Notes: generated by a model from the sequence alone, not told the origin. A stretch of DNA of 5,809 nt from Candidatus Omnitrophota bacterium (GCA_016782495.1 JADHYL010000027.1:1-5809), one strand, 5' to 3'. Numbered from the stretch's first letter, positions 1-5,527 are shown. Translations and numbers: made by a program.

Positions 1-15
1 CCTTAAAAATTAAGG
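1..15. repeat. Short perfect inverted repeat at window edge
   Basis: CCTTAA and TTAAGG are separated by three A residues, giving a 6-bp stem with a 3-nt loop. It abuts the long imperfect palindrome that begins at 14 and shares two bases with it, so the two hairpins could not form fully at the same time. It may be part of the same RNA element or its 5' boundary. There is no T-run on either side, so it is not a convincing terminator. Sequence upstream of the window would be needed to decide. Confidence 0.35.
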
Positions 16-142
16 CCTTTTGTGAAGTAGAAAAAGGGTTTATTGCCGCAAGTATTGAGGCAAAAAGAGCCGAGGATGTTTGAGCCCCGCCTTGGGCGGG
101 GCGAGTTTCCGAGGCTCCCCTTTTTCGACTGAACAAAAGGCC
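14..142 (+). ncRNA. Candidate structured RNA of unknown family (three-way junction)
   Basis: No ORF explains this stretch, but it folds well. Positions 14-38 pair with 118-142 in register: 22 of 25 positions pair with no bulge. Inside are a hairpin at 43-63 (TTGCC/GGCAA outer stem, CAA/TTG inner stem) and a long arm at 67-117. The arm starts with GAGCC/GGCTC (67-71/113-117) and ends with an 8-bp GC-rich stem (84-91/95-102) with a TTG loop. The arm stacks directly on the closing stem because 117 and 118 are adjacent. Mismatches fall as tandem G·A/A·G pairs at 24-25/131-132, 72-73/111-112 and 82-83/103-104. Such pairs are stable in RNA only when read on the plus strand, since on the minus strand they become C·T. 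The orientation is inferred from this. I could not match it to RNase P, tmRNA, 6S, SRP RNA or a riboswitch I know. It could instead be an inverted-repeat element. Confidence 0.5.
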
Positions 143-344
143 GGCCCTACGGTTATATATCTATGTAGTTTCTGTGTTATCTAGGACAGGGTAAGGGTAA
201 TTTTTCTTATCTGCTTATTAGCAGAAGGCTCGCACACAAGACGGGTTCCGTATCGTAGAGCAAGCGGCAGCCCCAAAGCAAAGCCTTGAATAGCAAATTA
301 TATCTACTCTGGTTTGCTTATCCGGGAAAAAGAATAAGGAAGGT
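143..344. other. Non-coding interval between RNA candidate and initiator tRNA
   Basis: About 200 nt with no credible ORF or recognised RNA. A clear small hairpin lies at 210-225 (TCTGCT/AGCAGA, TATT loop). Weaker pairings are CTAC 147-150 with GTAG 165-168, ACGG 241-244 with CCGT 248-251, and AAGCAAA 276-282 with TTTGCTT 313-319. Complementarity between TACGG 148-152 and CCGTA 248-252 could link the two ends. The interval may be the continuation of the structured RNA at 14-142 or simple spacer. On the minus strand it is the region immediately downstream of the tRNA, and no hairpin plus T-run terminator was seen there. Confidence 0.4.
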
Positions 345-421
345 TGGTAGCGGGGGGCCGATTCGAACGGCCGACCTCAAGGTTATGAGCCTTGCGAGCT
401 ACCAGGCTGCTCCACCCCGCG
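345..421 (-). tRNA. Initiator tRNA-fMet (CAT anticodon), 77 nt with encoded CCA
   Basis: The cloverleaf resolves completely. The acceptor stem is CGCGGGG/CCCCGCT with discriminator A and encoded CCA. The D stem is GAGC/GCTC, the anticodon stem CAAGG/CCTTG around loop CTCATAA, the variable loop AGGTC, and the T stem GGCCG/CGGCC around TTCGAAT. Initiator marks are present: the first acceptor pair is unpaired (C1 against U72; E. coli has C1 against A72), there is an A11:U24 pair in the D stem, and most of the sequence follows the E. coli initiator. The oddity is in the anticodon stem. The usual three G:C pairs (29-31 with 39-41) are here A29:U41, G30:C40, G31:C39, so only two remain. The gene is monocistronic, with its own promoter about 17 nt upstream. 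CCA being encoded and the 77-nt length both match bacterial initiators. Confidence 0.95.
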
Positions 422-437
422 TTATTTTCTCGGATGT

Positions 438-466
438 AGTATAGCAGATTAAGGCGTTATTGTCAA
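438..466 (-). promoter_or_regulatory. Sigma70-type promoter of the initiator tRNA
   Basis: On the minus strand, TTGACA (461-466) and TATACT (438-443) are separated by exactly 17 nt. This is a perfect -35 and a one-mismatch -10. Transcription should start near 431, leaving a leader of about 10 nt before the tRNA 5' end at 421. A near-consensus promoter with a very short leader is typical of stable RNA genes. It lies in the 108-nt gap between the tRNA and the FtsB-like gene, so the tRNA need not depend on read-through from the operon. Confidence 0.85.
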
Positions 467-529
467 CCATTATAATAAAGCGCCAATTTCCGAATGATCG
501 TAAGATTTTTCATTTTGAGTGTTGAGTTT

Positions 530-784
530 TTACTTTAGTATAATTTCGCCTTTACGTGCCATTCCGAGCTTCTCGCGGGCTACCTTCTCGGCATAGGAAG
601 GATCATTTTCTAGTTTTTCTTTGGATTTTCTGAGATCCGCGTTCGCTCTTGTCAATATCTCAATACGCCTCTTAAGGTTCTCATTCTGCTCTTTAAGCTC
701 CTGCAGTTTGGAAAACCCAGGAAGGAAAACCGTAATAATGCCGGCAAGTAAAAGAAGTATTAAGATCAGTTTCTTTTTGGCCAT
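530..784 (-). CDS. ftsB: FtsB/DivIC-like septum formation initiator protein
   Basis: A small bitopic membrane protein of 84 residues. A short basic N-terminus (MAKKK) is followed by one membrane segment at about 5-22. A heptad-like coiled coil (about 27-60, rich in L, E, K, N) comes next, then the family's C-terminal signature DPSYAEKVAREKLG (61-74) and a G-E-I end. Known FtsB and DivIC proteins pair with FtsL and DivIB/FtsQ through the coiled coil and help activate septal peptidoglycan synthesis. Sequence alone does not separate FtsB from DivIC here. The length is slightly short but normal for the family. The ATG at 784 has GGAAG (791-795) 6 nt upstream and lies inside the end of eno, with a 19-nt overlap in a different frame, which suggests translational coupling. 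The eno-ftsB order is also known from many proteobacteria. It is the last gene of the operon. No clear terminator follows. Confidence 0.88.
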   Translation of the reverse strand: MAKKKLILILLLLAGIITVFLPGFSKLQELKEQNENLKRRIEILTRANADLRKSKEKLENDPSYAEKVAREKLGMARKGEIILK

Positions 785-2052
785 ATGGTGCTTCCGTAAA
801 CCGCCTTTTTACCGAGTTCTTCCTCAATTCTTAAAAGTTCGTTGTATTTACAGATCCTGTCCGTCCTGCAGACAGATCCTGTTTTTATCTGTCCTGTATT
901 CATGGCAACAACAAGATGCGCAATGGTAGTATCTTCTGTTTCGCCTGAGCGGTGAGAGACAACAGCCGTATAACCTGCCTTGCGTGCCATCTCAATAGCT
1001 TCCCTGGTTTCCGTCAGCGTACCGATCTGGTTAACCTTGATGAGAATCGAATTTGCCACGCCTTTTTCTATACCCATCTTGAGGCGCCTGGTATTGGTGA
1101 CAAACAGATCGTCTCCCACAAGCTGGATTTTTTTCCCCAGTGTGTCGGTAAGCTTTTTCCAGCCGTTCCAGTCGTCTTCAGCCAGGCCATCCTCTATGGA
1201 AACGATGGGGTAATTTTCAACCCATTTTGAATAAAATTCGACCATTTCAGCGGAGGAATTCTTTTTCTTTTTTTCCGCTTCCAAAACGTAATTTCCGTTT
1301 TTATAAAACGTGCTTGCCGCAGGGTCAAGCGCCATGAAAATATCCTTCCCGGCTTTATAACCTGCCTTGGCTATCCCTTCCAGTATAACGTCAACCGCTT
1401 CTTCATTGGATTTAAGGTTAGGCGCAAAACCTCCCTCATCCCCAACGGAGGTCGAATATTTTTTGGCTTTAAGAATGCTCTTAAGGTTATGAAAAACCTC
1501 GCTTCCCATGCGGAGGGCCTCTTTAAAGCTTGGGGCTCCGATAGGCATTATCATGAATTCCTGAAGGTCTACGTTGTTATCCGCGTGCTCCCCGCCGTTT
1601 AATATGTTCATCATGGGAATGGGAAGGATATTCGCTTTTCCGCCGCCTATGTATTTATAGAGAGGGAGGTTCCTGGAATCGGCGGCAGCCTTGCAGACAG
1701 CAAGCGACACCCCTAAAATGGCATTTGCTCCGAGACGCAATTTGTTTTCCGTCCCGTCAAGCTTTACGAGAGCCCTGTCGAGTTTTTCCTGCTCTAAAGC
1801 ATCTATCCCTTTTACCTCTGCGGCAATTTCCCCGTTAACGTTGCTAACGGCTTTTGTAACGCCCTTGCCGAGATAACGCGATTTATCCCCGTCTCTTAAT
1901 TCAACGGCCTCGTGTTCTCCCGTAGAGGCTCCGCTAGGCACGGCAGCTCTTCCGAAAGAACCGTCTTTCAAAAACACATCGACCTCGACTGTCGGGTTAC
2001 CTCTTGAATCCAGAATCTCGCGGCCTTTCACTTTTTTAATTTTTGTTGACAT
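766..2052 (-). CDS. eno: Enolase (phosphopyruvate hydratase)
   Basis: Interconverts 2-phosphoglycerate and phosphoenolpyruvate in glycolysis and gluconeogenesis. It is cytosolic and Mg-dependent. At 428 residues it is full length for bacterial enolase. The N-terminal domain opens with REILDSRGNPTVEVDV (11-26) and the SGAST loop (40-44). The barrel domain carries all expected active-site residues: H156 in GGEHADNN, E206 in GDEGGFAPN, Mg ligands D243 (ALDPAAS), E287 (SIEDG) and D314 (GDD), catalytic K339 in ILIKVNQIGT, SHRSGETEDT (366-375) and K390 in QIKTGS. The stretch after K390 reads GSVCRTDRICKYNELLRIE, with cysteines at 395 and 401 where Ser and Ala are more usual. The ATG at 2052 is fixed by a strong Shine-Dalgarno 8 nt upstream. 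It sits 44 nt after purN and its 3' end overlaps the FtsB-like gene by 19 nt. Confidence 0.99.
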   Translation of the reverse strand: MSTKIKKVKGREILDSRGNPTVEVDVFLKDGSFGRAAVPSGASTGEHEAVELRDGDKSRYLGKGVTKAVSNVNGEIAAEVKGIDALEQEKLDRALVKLDGTENKLRLGANAILGVSLAVCKAAADSRNLPLYKYIGGGKANILPIPMMNILNGGEHADNNVDLQEFMIMPIGAPSFKEALRMGSEVFHNLKSILKAKKYSTSVGDEGGFAPNLKSNEEAVDVILEGIAKAGYKAGKDIFMALDPAASTFYKNGNYVLEAEKKKKNSSAEMVEFYSKWVENYPIVSIEDGLAEDDWNGWKKLTDTLGKKIQLVGDDLFVTNTRRLKMGIEKGVANSILIKVNQIGTLTETREAIEMARKAGYTAVVSHRSGETEDTTIAHLVVAMNTGQIKTGSVCRTDRICKYNELLRIEEELGKKAVYGSTIWPKRN

Positions 2053-2060
2053 CGTTACTA

Positions 2061-2068
2061 ACCTCCTT
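2061..2068 (-). promoter_or_regulatory. Strong ribosome binding site of eno
   Basis: AAGGAGGT on the minus strand lies 8 nt before the eno ATG. It is an almost full match to the anti-Shine-Dalgarno sequence. It is the only strong site of this kind in the operon; the other genes have weak or no visible sites. This fits a higher translation rate for enolase than for its co-transcribed neighbours. Confidence 0.85.
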
Positions 2069-2096
2069 GGTGTTTTCCGTCTCTGGCCGATCTGTT

Positions 2097-2699
2097 TCAG
2101 GCGGAAATTTTAATCTTTTGTCCTTTAATTTCAATTTTTCCTTCTACAAATAACTTTACTGCTTTTGGATACATCCTGTGTTCAAGGGCATGTATTTTTT
2201 TCTCGAGAGACTCAAGCGTATCCTTTTTTCCTATTTCCAGTGACTCTTGTAAAATGACGGGGCCGTGATCCAGTTTTTTATCGACGAAATGGACCGTAAC
2301 GCCTGTTTTCTTTACGCCGGCTTCAAAAGCATCCCTTATCCCGTGGGTGCCTTTAAAGAGAGGCAGGAGGGCCGGGTGAATGTTCATGATTTTGTTTTTG
2401 TATTCTTTCACGAAATACGGAGAAAGGAGTCTCATGAATCCGGCAAGCACAACAAGTTCCACTTTTCTTTTTTTAAGCTCTTTTACGATTTCCCTATCGT
2501 AGTCTTCTCTTGCATTAAATCCACCCGGATCCAGAACAAAAGTTTCTATACCGGCTTTTTCCGCCCTTTTCAGGGCATAAGCTTCTTTTTTATCACTCAC
2601 GGCGAGAACGAGTCTGGCTTTGATTTCGTTTTTCGAAACAGAGTCGATTATGGCCTGAAGGTTCGAGCCGTTTCCCGATACAAATATTGCTATGTTCAT
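2097..2699 (-). CDS. purN: Phosphoribosylglycinamide formyltransferase PurN
   Basis: Transfers a formyl group from 10-formyltetrahydrofolate to GAR, the third step of de novo purine synthesis. It is a cytosolic Rossmann-like enzyme. The 200 residues are the usual size. The N-terminus has the GAR/phosphate-binding motif SGNGSNLQAI (8-17). The catalytic triad is intact at the same numbers as in E. coli: N106 and H108 in MNIHPALLP, and D144 in KKLDHGPVI. GFMRLLSP (87-94) and TGVTVHFVD (132-140) are also typical. The C-terminal region (170-182, ALEHRMYPKAV) matches the family's end. The ATG at 2699 has no good Shine-Dalgarno. It follows the DUF5989 gene by 54 nt, a gap that contains an inverted repeat, and precedes eno by 44 nt. 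No other purine genes are in the window, so the gene is detached from a pur operon here. Confidence 0.97.
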   Translation of the reverse strand: MNIAIFVSGNGSNLQAIIDSVSKNEIKARLVLAVSDKKEAYALKRAEKAGIETFVLDPGGFNAREDYDREIVKELKKRKVELVVLAGFMRLLSPYFVKEYKNKIMNIHPALLPLFKGTHGIRDAFEAGVKKTGVTVHFVDKKLDHGPVILQESLEIGKKDTLESLEKKIHALEHRMYPKAVKLFVEGKIEIKGQKIKISA

Positions 2700-2720
2700 A
2701 AAAACGGAAGTTCTGTATTT

Positions 2721-2738
2721 TCCGGTTTAAAAACCGGA
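2721..2738. repeat. Perfect inverted repeat in the DUF5989-purN gap
   Basis: TCCGGTTT and AAACCGGA flank two A residues (8-bp arms, or a 7-bp stem with a 4-nt loop). It lies in the 54-nt gap before purN. On the minus strand the hairpin is followed by AAAATA rather than a T-run, so it is not a standard intrinsic terminator. It could be a processing or stabilising hairpin or an operator, or chance. Its place separates the carbamoyltransferase block from the purN-eno-ftsB housekeeping block. Confidence 0.45.
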
Positions 2739-2753
2739 CATGTTTTCCCGGAA

Positions 2754-2912
2754 CTAAAAAAGCGTGTAGATAAAAGGTGCTATGGCGGAACTTTCAGTGA
2801 ACATTATAAGGAGCCCGAGAAGTAAAAGCGCTATTATGATGGGAAGAAGCCACCATTTTTTGCGGGTTCTTAAAAATCCCCAAAGTTCCCTGAAAAATTC
2901 CATCCTGCTCAT
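2754..2912 (-). CDS. DUF5989-type small single-pass membrane protein
   Basis: A 52-residue protein starting MSRMEFFRELWGFLRTRKKW and ending APFIYTLF. A short amphipathic, basic N-terminal part (1-19) leads into one membrane helix (about 20-38, starting WWLLP). A short tail with SSAIAPFIYTLF follows (41-52). The RKKWWLLP start of the helix and the APFIYTLF end are what I recall as the DUF5989 pattern, found beside NodU-type carbamoyltransferases and SxtJ proteins. Function is unknown; a role in docking or regulating the carbamoyltransferase at the membrane is inference. It starts 24 nt after the SxtJ stop. ATG 2912 is preferred because upstream codons in frame offer no start; M4 is an alternative. 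Shine-Dalgarno support is weak (AGGA about 20 nt upstream), which suggests coupling to the gene before. It is short enough to be missed by length-filtered gene calling. Confidence 0.85.
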   Translation of the reverse strand: MSRMEFFRELWGFLRTRKKWWLLPIIIALLLLGLLIMFTESSAIAPFIYTLF

Positions 2913-2936
2913 ATTTTTTACCCGAAAGGAGATCCT

Positions 2937-3350
2937 TTAATACTGGTTTTCGTAACTCTTTCTGTCTTTTGGCTCAGCTTCTCTTTCTTTCCAGTAAGAT
3001 TCTCTTGTTTTATCAATGCGCTCGTCAAGTATGTCTTTTCCGAAAATCCTCGAGATAATCCCTATGGGAGTCAAGACGGCAAAGAAAAGAACGGAAAGAA
3101 TAAGCCTGCTCACGAAAAACCCTATGACTACGGAAAACGTCATCCATGTTTTCTGAAAGGGTTTTAAAAAACCCGGCAAGGCTAAAGCAAAAAATATAAA
3201 AAAGGCCCCTGAAACGAAAAAATAAGGGCAAAGCCCCTTGCCGCGCCAAAGCGCTACTAGGCCTAAAATAACAAGAATTATGCCTATCGTCAAGCCAAAT
3301 TCTCTATGTTCTTTTTTAGTGCTTTTTATGTTTCTTATATCTTCCAGCAT
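2937..3350 (-). CDS. SxtJ-family integral membrane protein
   Basis: A 137-residue membrane protein. A charged N-terminus with STKKEHREFG (10-19) leads into membrane segments at about 19-35 and 41-59. A long hydrophobic stretch follows at 72-100, broken by TP at 94-95, so there are three or possibly four spans. The C-terminal tail is polar (101-137, RIFGKDILDERID then ESYWKERE). The KKEHREFG start and the SYWKR-like tail resemble SxtJ, the protein coded beside the carbamoyltransferase SxtI in saxitoxin clusters. SxtJ has no established biochemical function; it recurs with NodU/CmcH carbamoyltransferases. It begins 3 nt after the carbamoyltransferase stop, so coupled translation is likely. I infer a membrane partner that holds the soluble enzyme near a membrane-bound or exported substrate. 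Family assignment is from memory of the pattern. Confidence 0.82.
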   Translation of the reverse strand: MLEDIRNIKSTKKEHREFGLTIGIILVILGLVALWRGKGLCPYFFVSGAFFIFFALALPGFLKPFQKTWMTFSVVIGFFVSRLILSVLFFAVLTPIGIISRIFGKDILDERIDKTRESYWKEREAEPKDRKSYENQY

Positions 3351-3353
3351 CAG

Positions 3354-5171
3354 TTAATCCAGTTCGTATTCTTTCAGCCAGTTAATGTCTTTACCTAGAG
3401 GTTTCTGGGATTCTTTTTCGAGAAGCACGTTTCCCATAATAAGGTAATCCATGTTTGTCCTCATGAAGCATAGGTAAGCGTCTTCCGGCGTCGCGACGAT
3501 CGGCTCCCCCCTTACGTTAAAAGAGGTATTTATGATCACGGGACATCCGTATTTTTCATCGAACTTTTTTATCATATCGTAGTATAAAGGGTTGACTTTT
3601 CGGCTTACAGTCTGGATCCTGGCCGAATAGTCAACGTGAGTTACTGCCGGCACTTCCGAACGGACAACGTTCAGCTTGGCGAGGCCGAAAAGATTTTCTT
3701 CGTTCTCTTTTACGCTGCGTCTTTTTTCGTTTTTAACAGGCGCCACGAGAAGCATGTACGGGCTTTCCCTGTCCATTTCAAAATATTCGCCGGTTTTTTC
3801 TTCCAGCACCGAAGGCGCAAAAGGCCTGAAGCTTTCGCGGAATTTTATCTTGAGATTCATTGTCTCCTGCATTTTAGGCGACCTGGCGTCTCCTATTATG
3901 CTTCTGGCTCCGAGGGCGCGCGGACCGAATTCCATCCTGCCCTCAAACCATCCTATAACCTTTTCTTTAGCCAACAAGTCCGCTATGCGTCCCGGGATAT
4001 CCTCGCGCTTTAATACGGTATAAGGGGCTTTTTTTTCCTCAAGCATCTTTACGATCCCGTCGTTACCGTATTCCACGCCGAGATAGGAACCATTCTGAAA
4101 ATCGTTCTTTCCGTCCGCAAAACGCTCGTTTCCGAGATACTGGTACCAGGTAAAAAGAGCGCAACCCAAAGCCCCGCCTGCATCGCCGGCTGCTGGTTGG
4201 ATCCAAACGTTTTTAAAAGGTGCCTCCCTTAAGATCCTGCCGTTTCCTACGCAGTTAAGCGCTACGCCTCCTGCGAGAACAAGGTTTTCCTGTTTCGTAA
4301 CTTCGTACACGTGATTTGCCATCCTGAGCATTACTTCCTCGGTAACCTCCTGCACCGAACGTGCCAGGTCCATATGCCTCTGGGTAATACGGGATTCCGG
4401 TTTTCTCGGAGGCCCTCCGAACAGTCTGTGAAAATTTCTATTTGTCATCGTAAGCCCGGCGCAATAATTGAAATATCTCATGTTCATCTTGAATGAACCG
4501 TCCGGCTTCAGATCCATAAGTTCCGTGAGAATCAAATTCTTATATTTAGGCCTCCCGTAGGGGGCAAGCCCCATGACCTTGTATTCACCTGAATTAACCT
4601 TAAAACCGGTATAGTAGGTAAATGCCGAATATAAAAGGCCTAGAGAATGCGGGAATTTTATCTCCTTATAAAGCGCGATTGAGTTTCCCCTGCCTTCCCC
4701 GAAACTTGCCGTTGTCCATTCGCCTACTCCGTCTATTGTAAGTATTGCGGCTTTGTCAAAAGGCGAAGGGAAAAATGCGCTCGCCGCGTGGGACTGGTGG
4801 TGTTCAGGAAATATCATTTTGCCTTCATACCCGAGCTCATTCTTTATCAGCTCTTTCATCCAGATTTTCTTTTTTATCCAAAGCGGCACAGCTTTAATGA
4901 AAGAATTGATTCCAAAAGGTGCGTAAGCAAGGTATGTCTCCAGTATCCTTTCGAATTTGATGAAGGGTTTATCATAAAAGGAAATATAATCTATATCCTT
5001 TATCGAAAGGCCGGCCTTTTTGAGACAATGTCGGATAGCGTTTTTCGGAAAACTGAAATCATGTTTTTTTCTCGTAAAACGCTCTTCCTGCATTGCCGCT
5101 ACGATATCACCGTCTTTTAAGAGGGCGGCGGCAGAGTCGTGGTAATAGGCAGATATTCCAAGGATATGCAT
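3354..5171 (-). CDS. O-carbamoyltransferase, NodU/CmcH/TobZ/SxtI family
   Basis: A 605-residue protein with the two-domain plan of the family. The N-terminal Kae1-like part (about 1-350) has GISAYYHDSAA (5-15), EHHQSHAASAFF (123-134), TIDGVGEW (145-152), GEYKVMGLAPYG (195-206), LAGGVALNC (299-307) and AAGDAGGALG (327-336). Family members hold a metal with two histidines and two aspartates. Likely counterparts are H124, H128, D147 and D330. The C-terminal YrdC-like part (about 365-605) has WFEGRMEFGPRALGARSI (408-425), FRPFAPSVL (448-456) and NTSFNVRGEPIV (548-559), the region that makes carbamoyl-adenylate from ATP and carbamoyl phosphate in TobZ. Both active sites look intact. The acceptor cannot be read from sequence; known ones are antibiotics, Nod factors and saxitoxin. 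It starts 20 nt after the thioredoxin gene with no clear Shine-Dalgarno and is followed at once by the SxtJ and DUF5989 proteins. No biosynthetic cluster surrounds it. Confidence 0.95.
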   Translation of the reverse strand: MHILGISAYYHDSAAALLKDGDIVAAMQEERFTRKKHDFSFPKNAIRHCLKKAGLSIKDIDYISFYDKPFIKFERILETYLAYAPFGINSFIKAVPLWIKKKIWMKELIKNELGYEGKMIFPEHHQSHAASAFFPSPFDKAAILTIDGVGEWTTASFGEGRGNSIALYKEIKFPHSLGLLYSAFTYYTGFKVNSGEYKVMGLAPYGRPKYKNLILTELMDLKPDGSFKMNMRYFNYCAGLTMTNRNFHRLFGGPPRKPESRITQRHMDLARSVQEVTEEVMLRMANHVYEVTKQENLVLAGGVALNCVGNGRILREAPFKNVWIQPAAGDAGGALGCALFTWYQYLGNERFADGKNDFQNGSYLGVEYGNDGIVKMLEEKKAPYTVLKREDIPGRIADLLAKEKVIGWFEGRMEFGPRALGARSIIGDARSPKMQETMNLKIKFRESFRPFAPSVLEEKTGEYFEMDRESPYMLLVAPVKNEKRRSVKENEENLFGLAKLNVVRSEVPAVTHVDYSARIQTVSRKVNPLYYDMIKKFDEKYGCPVIINTSFNVRGEPIVATPEDAYLCFMRTNMDYLIMGNVLLEKESQKPLGKDINWLKEYELD

Positions 5172-5191
5172 GGTTTTGCGAAGTGCGGTTT

Positions 5192-5527
5192 TCAGACGCC
5201 TTTTATCGCTAGTTCTATTTCTTTTTCTATATACTCTTTCGGGTTGGCGCCTGTTATTCTCTTGATCTCTTTCCCGTTTTTAAAAAGGATCAAAACAGGT
5301 ATGCTTAAAATCTGCAGTTCAGTGGCAAGCTGGGGATTATTGTCTACATTGACTTTCAAAAATTTAATCTTTCCCTTATAGTCTTCGGAAAGCTCATCTA
5401 TCACGGGAGATACCATGCGGCATGGCATGCACCACTCGGCCCAGAAATCCACGACGACGGGTATATCCGAGTCCAATACTTCCGTTTTAAACATGCTTTC
5501 ATTCATTTCCGATAAATTTCCAGCCAC
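5192..5527 (-). CDS. trxA: Thioredoxin
   Basis: A single-domain thioredoxin of 111 residues that reduces disulfides of cytosolic proteins. The fold's marks are in order: PVVVDFWA (23-30) with the buried D27, active site W32-C33-M34-P35-C36, KVNVDNNPQLA (58-68), and the cis-proline loop SIPVLILF (75-82, P77), then GANPKEYI. The active site is WCMPC instead of WCGPC; the middle residues tune redox potential, so its properties may differ from E. coli Trx1. No signal peptide is present. The start is GTG at 5527: an in-frame TGA lies just upstream and the resulting MAGN-E start fits the family. M8 (codon 5504-5506) is possible but would leave a short N-terminus. The upstream sequence is A-rich with only a weak GAG. 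It follows the RnfB-like gene by 72 nt and precedes the carbamoyltransferase by 20 nt. Confidence 0.96.
   Translation of the reverse strand: MAGNLSEMNESMFKTEVLDSDIPVVVDFWAEWCMPCRMVSPVIDELSEDYKGKIKFLKVNVDNNPQLATELQILSIPVLILFKNGKEIKRITGANPKEYIEKEIELAIKGV

Noticed and set aside
14..142. Integron attC site or IS terminal palindrome
   Set aside because: The ends lack the GTTRRRY/RYYYAAC core sites of attC, no transposase or target duplication is present, and the mismatch pattern suits an RNA better.
1..340. RNase P RNA or other known housekeeping RNA in the left region
   Set aside because: Patches such as GAGGA at 73, GGGTAAGGGT near 190 and GCTTATCCGG near 316 recall RNase P, but the universal core (AAAGUCC and ACAGA...GGCUUA) is missing. 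tmRNA, SRP and 6S core motifs were also not found.
301..344. Intrinsic terminator after the initiator tRNA
   Set aside because: There is a T-rich stretch (TTATTCTTTTT on the minus strand) but no hairpin directly before it apart from the tRNA itself.
621..929. 102-residue plus-strand reading frame
   Set aside because: It lies antisense to the eno/ftsB junction, has no ribosome site or family features, and is a shadow of the real genes.
2265..2825. 186-residue plus-strand reading frame
   Set aside because: It runs antisense through purN and the DUF5989 gene, with composition of a complementary-strand shadow and no recognisable domain.
3025..3249. 74-residue minus-strand frame inside the SxtJ-family gene
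   Set aside because: It is a +1 frame within a gene whose own frame shows membrane segments and family motifs; no independent start signal.
3636..4023. Two overlapping plus-strand frames of 115-125 residues
   Set aside because: Both are antisense to the well-conserved YrdC-like part of the carbamoyltransferase and lack any protein signature.
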